NCBI GenBank assembly: GCA_965212165.1
Contig: OZ243096.1
Coordinates: 1,736,001-1,800,000, forward strand
Direction of reading: 5' to 3'
Source of the DNA: RHLJ01 sp965212165
GTDB taxonomy: Bacteria; Bacteroidota; Rhodothermia; Balneolales; Balneolaceae
DNA length: 64,000 nt
Shown here: piece by piece, positions 1 to 7,001 of the stretch
How the letters are laid out: every line of letters starts with the position of its first letter
How positions within the stretch are numbered: the first letter of the stretch is position 1
Program-made: the position numbers and the translations under genes
The notes under the pieces: model-generated
Database searches by the model: none
What the model was told of the DNA's origin: nothing
What the model saw: the letters and a program-made list of their open reading frames with translations, nothing else

Positions 1-419
1 GTGCATTATATAATCAAGCAGCGAAAGATCAAAGAATCGCTGAGATTGTTATTTCTGTAATTAGACAAACGGCTTTAAATGTTCCCATTTACTTGCCACC
101 AAATTCTGAATCAAAAAGAATAGCAATTGAAGCTGGCTTAAAAGTAGTACAAGAGGTTTTTGCAGATAGAGCCTATGAAGAGGATTTGAGTTTACGAGAT
201 AGAACTCTTGAAGGTGCCGTAATTGATGATGAAAGAGATATTCTCATACAATTAAAATCTATGGTGTTTAAGAATGAAGTTTTGACCTACTCAGGAAATA
301 ACATACCTATTAGTGCAGAAACTATTTGTCTTCATAGTGATACAAACGGAGCAGTACAACTAGCTAAAACTATTCATAAATTTCTTAAAAATAATGGAAT
401 TGAAATCATTCCAGCATAG
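1..419 (+). CDS. pxpA: 5-oxoprolinase subunit PxpA (LamB/YcsF family), 3' part
   Basis: The frame is open from base 3 at the left edge, so the gene begins outside the window and about 138 C-terminal codons are visible. The first residues, ALYNQAAKD, belong to the HGALYN motif typical of LamB/YcsF proteins, and the family's SLRDRTLEGAVIDD-like segment follows. PxpA acts with PxpB and PxpC in ATP-dependent opening of 5-oxoproline (pyroglutamate) to glutamate in the cytoplasm. It overlaps the next gene by 26 bp, and the third subunit follows directly, which supports one operon. A TTG at 93 is internal and not the start. The assignment is firm; the length of the missing N-terminus is not visible. 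Confidence 0.9.
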   Translation, partial: ALYNQAAKDQRIAEIVISVIRQTALNVPIYLPPNSESKRIAIEAGLKVVQEVFADRAYEEDLSLRDRTLEGAVIDDERDILIQLKSMVFKNEVLTYSGNNIPISAETICLHSDTNGAVQLAKTIHKFLKNNGIEIIPA

Positions 420-1077
420 TGGTGTTTCGTGGCAAGTAAGCATCTTAGGTGAGCAAGCACTTTTACTTAAGCCTGATGTTGAAAGTGAAAAACTTCATGT
501 AATTCACAAGTTTTCTCATTTACTTGATGAATACTTAATTTTTGGTGTTATTGATATAGTCCCTGCATATGATAGTATTGCAATCATTTTTGACGAAGGT
601 TTAAAAAATCATACAGAATTGATTAGTCAGTTAATTGAATTACCGACTACGAAAAGTGAAAATGCTGGTTCTTTAAAAAGGGAAGTACCTGTTTGTTATG
701 ATCTAGGACTTGATTGGGGTGAAATCGAGAAACATACTAATCTCTCAAGAAGTGAGATTATTGAGATACATAGTTCAAAAATATATACAGTAGCAATGAT
801 AGGGTTTATTCCAGGTTTCGTTTTTCTAGAAGGATTAGACCCTTCAATCTCGTGTCCAAGAAAATTAAATCCTAGAACAAGTATTCCAAAGGGTTCTGTA
901 GGTATTGGTGGCAATCAAACTGGGATATATTCACTTGAAAGCCCAGGTGGATGGAATATTATTGGAAGGACTCCATTTTCATTTTTTGAAGTTGAAAAAA
1001 GACCTCCTTCTAAACTTAAAGCTGGAGATAAGATTAAGTTTCTACAGATTTCAGAATATGAATTTGGGGATTTCTAA
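394..1077 (+). CDS. pxpB: 5-oxoprolinase subunit PxpB (KipI / allophanate hydrolase subunit 1 family)
   Basis: This 227-residue protein has the KipI-family core: IGFIPGFVFLEGLD, then a PRKLNPRTSIPKGSVGIGG stretch and the ESPGGWNIIGRTP motif near the C-terminus. In Bacillus the homologue KipI inhibits the sporulation kinase KinA. With PxpA and PxpC the family forms 5-oxoprolinase, and the intact A-B-C order here favours that enzyme role. The ATG at 394 overlaps the end of pxpA by 26 bp, and no better start lies downstream before the conserved GEQALLL segment. The stop overlaps the pxpC ATG by one base, which implies translational coupling. Confidence 0.93.
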   Translation: MELKSFQHSGVSWQVSILGEQALLLKPDVESEKLHVIHKFSHLLDEYLIFGVIDIVPAYDSIAIIFDEGLKNHTELISQLIELPTTKSENAGSLKREVPVCYDLGLDWGEIEKHTNLSRSEIIEIHSSKIYTVAMIGFIPGFVFLEGLDPSISCPRKLNPRTSIPKGSVGIGGNQTGIYSLESPGGWNIIGRTPFSFFEVEKRPPSKLKAGDKIKFLQISEYEFGDF

Positions 1078-1940
1078 TGACTAGGATAGAAGTTTTAGAT
1101 GGTGGCTTATTCACAACTATTCAAGATTTTGGACGGGTAGGTTTTAGAAAATATGGAGTCCCGGTTTCTGGAGTGATGGATACCAATTCGTATGAATTAG
1201 CGAATTGGTTAGTAGGGAATCCAAATGGCGCACCAGTTCTTGAGTTTACTTTAAAAGGAGGGAGATATCTTTTTCATGACAATACAGTTATTGCAATAAC
1301 TGGTGCATTGATGAACCCTAAGATAAATGGATCAGAAATTGCAATGAATTGTTCTTTAGAAATTAAAGAAGGTGACGAGCTAGAGTTAGGTTTTGCTAAA
1401 AGAGGATGTAGAGCTTATTTAGCTATTCAAGGTGATCCAAAAATTAGCAAGGTGATGGATTCATATTCTACTTATACAACAGGGAAGTTTGGTGGCTTTG
1501 AAGGTCATACTTTAAAAAAAGGTGATATTCTTAATTGGAAAAACTTGGGTCGGGATTTTGAACAAAGAAAAACGCCCATTGAGCAGATTCCTTATTTTTC
1601 ATCAAAAATAACAGTGAGAGTTATAAAGGGAGTAGAATGGGATTGGTTTGACCAGTCTCTTAAAGACCAGTTTTTAAACTCGAAATATTTTATTGGATCA
1701 AGTAGTAATAGAATGGGTATTAGATTGGATGGAGTTTCTTTGAATGTAACAAAAAGAGAAATGATATCTTCTCCTGTGATCACTGGTATTATTCAACTAC
1801 CACCTAATGGAAAGCCTATAATTCTAATGCAAGACGGTCAAACAATAGGAGGTTATCCGAGAATCGCTAAAGTTCTGGATGAAGATCTTTGGAGGTTAGG
1901 TCAATTAAAACCAGGTGATCAGCTAGGATTGACACTATAA
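1077..1940 (+). CDS. pxpC: 5-oxoprolinase subunit PxpC (KipA / biotin-dependent carboxyltransferase-like)
   Basis: The 287-residue protein begins with the family signature VLDGGLFTTIQDFGRVGFRK, continues with GVPVSGVMD and NPNGAPVLEFTLKGG, and ends with the conserved MQDGQTIGGYPRIAKV segment. It is the partner of PxpB in the ATP-dependent 5-oxoprolinase. Its start overlaps the pxpB stop (TAATG). It is the last gene of the operon, since the next gene downstream converges on it from the other strand. The length is normal and no key segment is missing. Confusion with urea-amidolyase or allophanate hydrolase subunit 2 is unlikely because the pxpA neighbour is present. Confidence 0.93.
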   Translation: MTRIEVLDGGLFTTIQDFGRVGFRKYGVPVSGVMDTNSYELANWLVGNPNGAPVLEFTLKGGRYLFHDNTVIAITGALMNPKINGSEIAMNCSLEIKEGDELELGFAKRGCRAYLAIQGDPKISKVMDSYSTYTTGKFGGFEGHTLKKGDILNWKNLGRDFEQRKTPIEQIPYFSSKITVRVIKGVEWDWFDQSLKDQFLNSKYFIGSSSNRMGIRLDGVSLNVTKREMISSPVITGIIQLPPNGKPIILMQDGQTIGGYPRIAKVLDEDLWRLGQLKPGDQLGLTL

Positions 1941-2000
1941 TTTAAATCAAGCTAGCCTTTCTTTATTCTTTTCAATTGAATACCAAACTAGACTAAAACT

Positions 2001-2030
2001 AAACCTACCCTAATTATTAAAAGGGGGTTT
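2001..2030. terminator. Hairpin between convergent pxpC and the isomerase gene
   Basis: An inverted repeat pairs AAACC and CCC with GGGGGTTT across an A/T-rich loop, with a two-base bulge. It lies in the 100-bp gap between two convergent stops, so a bidirectional terminator is plausible, but there is no clean T-run on either strand. Confidence 0.3.
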
Positions 2031-2043
2031 AAAAGTAAATTTA

Positions 2044-2913
2044 TCAATATGTTAAGCTTTTTAAATACTCTATACTTTTTGGAACTTGAGTTAATAGTCG
2101 GTCACTTTCATCCTCAATAAAGAAGTGTTTTATACCTAGTTCATTTCCGGTTTTAATAATTCCTATAAAATCGATCTCACCATCTCCGAAAATCACATTA
2201 GTAGAATTATCAGATAATCCTGTATGATCTTTTAGAGTACCTTTTTGCATGTCTTTAAGGTGAAATGATACCCATCGATCTGGGTATTTTCTTAGGAGTT
2301 GTTCTGGGTTCCCACCACCAAATTGAATCCAATAAATATCCATTTGATAAGAAACATAATCTGGATTGGTATTCTCCATCATGTAATCTAAAAGAGTTCC
2401 ATTTTTGTGTGGGATAATTTCATAACCATGGAAGTGATATTTAAGAGTGAGTTCATTTTCTGCAAGAAATTTCCCAGCTTTGTTAAAATCTTCAACTGCT
2501 TGACTGGCATTAACAAAGTTGAAGCTTCCTACAGTATGTGGTATCCATGCAACCATGACAAATTTAGCCCCTAAAAACTTAGCATTATTAATTATTGATT
2601 GAGGGTCTCTTACTAAGTCATTATAGTCAGCACCGATAGAGGGTGTTGTTAGCCCTCGATCATCGAGCATTTTCTTATATTCTTGAAGAGTAATTCCGTC
2701 AGCTCCACCACCTTCGATTGCAGTAATTCCTGATTCCTTAATGATGTTTAAAGTTTCTTCTAGCCCTTTTTCCTTGAGAACATTTCGATAAGTGTACATC
2801 TGAACTCCAAATTCAGCAGTATATAATGGAGAACCTTCTTTTTGTGCATTAGCTTCTTCATTTGGCAGTATCATTAAACTAAGTAGAAGTAATGGGAAAA
2901 GTAGTGTTTTCAT
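2044..2913 (-). CDS. Exported TIM-barrel sugar isomerase/epimerase-like protein
   Basis: The 289-residue protein starts with a signal peptide (MKTLLFPLLLLSLMILP, cleavage probably after EANA) and continues as an AP-endonuclease-2/xylose-isomerase-like TIM barrel. Visible family features are FGVQMYTYRN, ESGITAIEGGG, YHFHGYEI, YQMDIYWIQFGGG and VSFHLKDMQKG, with conserved His, Asp and Glu residues (final IEDESD) expected to bind a divalent metal. It follows the GMC oxidoreductase by 10 bp on the same strand, so it is probably the last gene of that operon. Inference: it acts in the periplasm on an oxidised (3-keto) sugar or glycoside, because some TIM-barrel proteins of this fold process 3-keto-glycosides. 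The substrate cannot be read from the sequence. Confidence 0.8.
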   Translation of the reverse strand: MKTLLFPLLLLSLMILPNEEANAQKEGSPLYTAEFGVQMYTYRNVLKEKGLEETLNIIKESGITAIEGGGADGITLQEYKKMLDDRGLTTPSIGADYNDLVRDPQSIINNAKFLGAKFVMVAWIPHTVGSFNFVNASQAVEDFNKAGKFLAENELTLKYHFHGYEIIPHKNGTLLDYMMENTNPDYVSYQMDIYWIQFGGGNPEQLLRKYPDRWVSFHLKDMQKGTLKDHTGLSDNSTNVIFGDGEIDFIGIIKTGNELGIKHFFIEDESDRLLTQVPKSIEYLKSLTY

Positions 2914-2924
2914 AGTGTAATTGA

Positions 2925-4634
2925 TTATAAATTCCCTTTTTTTAACTCGTTAACTGCATGATTAACAGCTCTCGCAGTTAATGCCATAAAATGTAGAGTT
3001 GGATTTTGTGTTCCACCAGAGGTCATACATGCTCCATCTGTGACAAAGACATTTTTACATTCATGAAGCTGATTAAAATTATTAAGTAGAGATGTACTTG
3101 GATCAATACCCATACGAACACCACCCATTTCATGAATATCAGATCCTGGAAGAGTGTCTCTATTTCGAGCATTTATATTCGTAAAACCAGCTTTTTCAAA
3201 CATCTCCGTACATTGTTCTACATAGTCATCAGCCTGTTTGACATCATTTTCTTTCCATTCTGCAGAGAGAACGATTTGAGGAATCCCATATTTATCAACA
3301 AGGCTTTCATGTAATCGTAAATGATTATCCTCAACAGGAACACACTCACCCATCATCCAAGTACTTATATACCATTCATCGTTAAGTTTAGGGTTTAGGA
3401 TACTATCTCTGAGCTCATCACCAATCATACTAGTATCTGAATTAGTACCTCTACCAGCAGAAACGCCAATTGCATAACCGCGTAAGAAATCAGTTTCCTG
3501 TTTTTTAACATTTCTAAACCTAGGTATATAGGCATTGGTTGGTCTTGCACCTTCTACTTTTTTATGCTTAAATCCTGGTACTACAGCGCCTGCATGGCCT
3601 CTATAATTATGCCATGTTAAATACTTACCCATTAAACCATTATCGTTTCCAAGACCATTTGGAAAACGATTAGATTTAGAATTTAGGAGAATCGAATTTG
3701 AGTTAATTGTTGAAGCGTTAACAAAAATAGTATTAGCATAGAACTCAATTGTTTCTCTAGTAAGTCTATCAATAATTCGTACACCTATCGCTTTACTCTT
3801 AGCGTCATCATATATAATTGATTCCACCACTGCATCAGGTCTCATAGTGAGGTTGCCAGTTTTCAGCGCCCATGGAATAGTTGAAGAGTTTGAACTAAAG
3901 TATCCACCAAGAATGCAGCCTCTATTGCACATGTTTTGAGCAACACATTTACCTCTACCTTGTTGGACATGAATTTCTTGAGGTTCAGTTAAATGAGCAC
4001 ACCGAGCATAAATAAGATGACGTGAATCACCATAATTCTTTTTTAATGTAGCTTTGAAATGTTTTTCAACGACATTTAACTCAATAGGAGGGAGGAATTT
4101 TCCATCAGGTAAAACATCTAGCCCATCGTTATTTCCAGAGATTCCGGAAAAAATTTCAACATGATCATACCAAGGTGCCAGATCTTTGTAGCGAATAGGC
4201 CAATCAACAGCGAAACCATCTCGATCGGGACCTTCAAAATCGTAGTCACTCCAACGTTGAGTTTGACGTGCCCATAATAAAGATTTACCTCCCACATGAT
4301 AGCCTCTGCGCCATCTAAATGGTTTTTCTAAAACTATGGGTTGTTCATCTTCTGCCATAGCCCATTGAATATTTGATTCATTAAGTCTACTACCAGCATT
4401 AAAACCTTGCTTTTTCTCTAATGGAAGTGCTCCCCTGAACTCAAAATCAAATGGAGCCTTTGAAGCAGCAGGGTAGTCTTCAATATGTTTTATATTTTTT
4501 CCACGTTCCAGAACGAGTGTTTTTAAACCAGCATCACATAATTCTTTAGCAGCCCAACCACCACTAGCGCCTGAACCAATAACAATGGCATCATAGGTAC
4601 GACTCTTTTTAGAATCAATATTCAAATTAGCCAT
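2925..4634 (-). CDS. GMC-family FAD-dependent oxidoreductase (sugar/glycoside 3-dehydrogenase type)
   Basis: The 569-residue protein has an N-terminal Rossmann motif for FAD, IVIGSGASGGWAAKELCDAG followed by VLERG. It ends with the GMC C-terminal block HEMGGVRMG and SGGTQNPTLHFMALTA, which contributes the catalytic His/Asn region. Cysteines in CVAQNMCNRGC are typical of the bacterial GMC group that works with a small TAT-exported subunit, and that subunit is encoded immediately upstream with no gap. The pair resembles the large and small subunits of glucoside/lactose 3-dehydrogenases and gluconate 2-dehydrogenases. GMC proteins of this type have no signal of their own and are thought to be carried out with the TAT subunit. 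The sugar substrate is inferred only from the family. No cytochrome c subunit gene is adjacent. Confidence 0.87.
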   Translation of the reverse strand: MANLNIDSKKSRTYDAIVIGSGASGGWAAKELCDAGLKTLVLERGKNIKHIEDYPAASKAPFDFEFRGALPLEKKQGFNAGSRLNESNIQWAMAEDEQPIVLEKPFRWRRGYHVGGKSLLWARQTQRWSDYDFEGPDRDGFAVDWPIRYKDLAPWYDHVEIFSGISGNNDGLDVLPDGKFLPPIELNVVEKHFKATLKKNYGDSRHLIYARCAHLTEPQEIHVQQGRGKCVAQNMCNRGCILGGYFSSNSSTIPWALKTGNLTMRPDAVVESIIYDDAKSKAIGVRIIDRLTRETIEFYANTIFVNASTINSNSILLNSKSNRFPNGLGNDNGLMGKYLTWHNYRGHAGAVVPGFKHKKVEGARPTNAYIPRFRNVKKQETDFLRGYAIGVSAGRGTNSDTSMIGDELRDSILNPKLNDEWYISTWMMGECVPVEDNHLRLHESLVDKYGIPQIVLSAEWKENDVKQADDYVEQCTEMFEKAGFTNINARNRDTLPGSDIHEMGGVRMGIDPSTSLLNNFNQLHECKNVFVTDGACMTSGGTQNPTLHFMALTARAVNHAVNELKKGNL

Positions 4635-5153
4635 TTATTTAGCCTCCACGTCAACGTTACCATCATAAAATCCTGGCATAAGAACAAAACCATGATAATT
4701 CACCATGACTTCTTCAGAAGTTTCAAAGCCTCGAATAGTTTGTGACTTCATAAAATTGAAGAAATCTTCATTATTTTCAGTTGATTTCATTGCTACAAAT
4801 ATTTCAGTTTGTTCTTTTATATCGCAGTCTAAAAATGATTTATTAAATTTGTCATTCGCATTATCATCAAGTTGATAAAGTTTAGATCTGATATTACCTC
4901 TAAATGTTTCTTCATAGCATTTACTAATTAAACCTACTAGATATTGATCTACACCGACCGATAAAGCCCCAATTTCACCATTCGACGGAATAATTATATC
5001 AACTATTGAAGAAATTAAATTGATTTCATAGTCAGTGAAAGTAGTATTCATCCGAGCCATTTCATCAGCTTTCCAGCCAATAGCCCAAGATGGAAGGGTA
5101 AGTATTCCGCCTGAAGCAAGCATCATATTCTTTAAAGCATCGCGTCTTTTCAT
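4635..5153 (-). CDS. Gluconate 2-dehydrogenase subunit 3-like protein with TAT signal
   Basis: The 172-residue protein opens with MKRRDALKNMMLASGGI, a twin-arginine-like leader (RRDALK before a hydrophobic stretch). The rest matches the gluconate_2-dh3 family in size and pattern: an ISSIVDIIIPS segment, an LVGLISKCYEE helix and a C-terminal VNYHGFVLMPGFYDG segment. In characterised systems this small subunit guides the GMC catalytic subunit out through TAT and is needed for its maturation. The stop abuts the GMC start codon, so the two are translationally coupled. A LacI-type palindrome lies 18 bp upstream of the start. Confidence 0.82.
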   Translation of the reverse strand: MKRRDALKNMMLASGGILTLPSWAIGWKADEMARMNTTFTDYEINLISSIVDIIIPSNGEIGALSVGVDQYLVGLISKCYEETFRGNIRSKLYQLDDNANDKFNKSFLDCDIKEQTEIFVAMKSTENNEDFFNFMKSQTIRGFETSEEVMVNYHGFVLMPGFYDGNVDVEAK

Positions 5154-5171
5154 ATCAGTATTTCAGGTTAA

Positions 5172-5185
5172 TAAAAGCGCTTTCA
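5172..5185. promoter_or_regulatory. Candidate LacI-family operator
   Basis: The 14-mer TAAAAGCGCTTTCA contains the perfect 10-bp palindrome AAAGCGCTTT and differs at one position from the symmetric sequence TGAAAGCGCTTTCA, a classical LacI/GalR-family operator form with central CG. It sits 18 bp upstream of the start of the subunit-3/GMC/isomerase operon, where a bound repressor would block transcription. I saw no other copy of AAGCGCTT in the window, and no LacI-type regulator gene is encoded here. Confidence 0.5.
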
Positions 5186-5296
5186 AATAACATAAATACT
5201 TTGTCTGAACTTTGCGAAAACAATTAGTTAAAACATTTAAACAAATTTGTAAGATTCATTATTGGAGGAAAATTTCACTACTATAGCAATGAAATG

Positions 5297-5328
5297 AAAA
5301 AGCCTTCTACAATTATGAAGAAGGCTTT
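5297..5328 (-). terminator. Rho-independent terminator after the M28 peptidase gene
   Basis: A perfect 10-bp stem (AAAGCCTTCT / AGAAGGCTTT) with a 10-nt loop is followed on the minus strand by a T-run (GGCTTTTTC). It lies about 35 bp beyond the stop of the minus-strand peptidase gene and separates it from the downstream sugar-oxidation operon. Confidence 0.8.
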
Positions 5329-5363
5329 AGATAATCTTATCATTTGTCTATTTATGACATAAA

Positions 5364-6911
5364 TTAATTTTCACCATCTCTATTTACTGTACGAGGTGTT
5401 GGCCATGTACGCTGTTCTCCAGTTCTTGGATTAACAGGAAGAACCGCTTGAACACGGGAAGTCTTTTCAGGGTCCTCACTAGCCATATAGGTCATAATAG
5501 CAGTTAGAATTGCATTGTTTTGAACATCATCAAATACAATTTTATCATATGTATCAAGATTTGTATGCCAGGTGTAAGTTCCGTAACTCCAACTTAACGA
5601 ACTCAGTGAAAAGGCAGGAGCTCCTCTCGAAACAAAAGATGCATAATCAGATCCACCACTAGCAGGGGTGCCAGGAAATGTAGTTTGAATTTCATTTTTA
5701 TAATCACTTGGTACAGCTTCTAGCCATCTTCCGATGTAGTCATAGGCATGTAGAAAACCTTGTCCAGAAATTCTAACTACGCGACCAGTTCCGTTATCCT
5801 GATTAAACAAAGCCTGCAACCCATCTACAATGTCAGGATTGTCAGCTGCAAAAGCCCCTGAACCGTTAAGTCCTTGTTCTTCACTGCCCCACAAACCAAT
5901 AATAATAGTTCGCTTTGGATTAGGGTAAACTTCTTTAAGGATACGAGCAGCTTCTAGCATGGTAATACTACCAGTGCCATTATCTGTTGCTCCAGTTCCA
6001 CCATCCCATGAATCATAGTGTGCAGACAAGATTACGTATTCATCAGGTTTTTCGGTACCAGGTATAGTTGCGATGGTATTAAAAGTTGGTACTTTTCCAA
6101 GATCTTTTGATTCAGCTACTAATTTAACTTTTGGGCTATTTCCATGTTCTGCAAGTCGCCAAAGTAAACCATAGTCTTCAAGTGAAATATCAACCATAGC
6201 TATATTCTCAGTTTGCGCACCAAAGATTTTATTAGCACCAAATCCGTTTGACCATCTTGATTGGAATATGGCAGCAGCACCTGCATTTTCTAATTCTTCA
6301 ATAATCGTTCTGCTATTAAATCCTGTCTTTTGAATATTTGCATTCCAATCTTGGGATTGAGCTCTACGTTCAGCTATCATTTTGTTATAGGAAGCCTCGG
6401 TTGCGTATTCTTCCCAATTGTAATTAGGTCTACCTGTAGGTTGTGGCATTGATACGAGCACAATTTTACCTTTTACTGATGGTAACCAAGTTTTAAAATC
6501 AGCTTCATCTTCCCACATTGGCATATGAACAACTTCAGCAGTTACTCCACCTCTTTTTGTTTTAGGGCTCCATGCCATCTGCATGCCGCTAAGAGTTACA
6601 ACCCTTGGTTCAATAAGGTCGATATGAGTTATACCGCGTTCCCAGCCTTGCCACTTTCCCCATTCTTGATTTTCTGCAGAAATACCCCATTCATTGAATG
6701 TTTCTACAGCCCAATCGTGAGCTTTTTTCTGTTGAGGAGTTCCTACTAATCGAGGACCTACAACATCCATGAGCTCGTGTGCTAGAGTTTTGAGTTGAGA
6801 AGATTCTGTTCCTTCTTTAACAATTCTTTCTACCATCTCTTCGGTAGTTTGTGCTATAGAGAAGGTAGCAACCAATAATGTTGCTACTAAAAGTAAAATT
6901 AGTTTTTTCAA
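5364..6911 (-). CDS. Secreted M28-family zinc aminopeptidase
   Basis: This 515-residue protein has a signal peptide (MKKLILLLVATLLVATFSIAQ). It then carries the M28 metal-site motifs in order: LSAHYDSWDGGTGATDNGTG (zinc-binding His and bridging Asp), LWGSEEQGLNGSGAF (catalytic Glu-Glu), NQDNGTGRV and a late SYGTYTWHTNLDTYD (zinc-binding His). A protease-associated-like insert precedes the catalytic core. It probably trims peptides in the periplasm or outside the cell. It has its own terminator downstream, and the preceding gene encodes another exported peptidase, which suggests a protein-degrading lifestyle. Length and motifs are complete. Confidence 0.9.
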   Translation of the reverse strand: MKKLILLLVATLLVATFSIAQTTEEMVERIVKEGTESSQLKTLAHELMDVVGPRLVGTPQQKKAHDWAVETFNEWGISAENQEWGKWQGWERGITHIDLIEPRVVTLSGMQMAWSPKTKRGGVTAEVVHMPMWEDEADFKTWLPSVKGKIVLVSMPQPTGRPNYNWEEYATEASYNKMIAERRAQSQDWNANIQKTGFNSRTIIEELENAGAAAIFQSRWSNGFGANKIFGAQTENIAMVDISLEDYGLLWRLAEHGNSPKVKLVAESKDLGKVPTFNTIATIPGTEKPDEYVILSAHYDSWDGGTGATDNGTGSITMLEAARILKEVYPNPKRTIIIGLWGSEEQGLNGSGAFAADNPDIVDGLQALFNQDNGTGRVVRISGQGFLHAYDYIGRWLEAVPSDYKNEIQTTFPGTPASGGSDYASFVSRGAPAFSLSSLSWSYGTYTWHTNLDTYDKIVFDDVQNNAILTAIMTYMASEDPEKTSRVQAVLPVNPRTGEQRTWPTPRTVNRDGEN

Positions 6912-7001
6912 GGTAGCTTTAGTTAGTTAAAATTTTATTTAGCGAATATATCAAGCATAACTAAAACTTTATGTGTTGGTAACTTCTTTTAACGAAAACT
7001 C

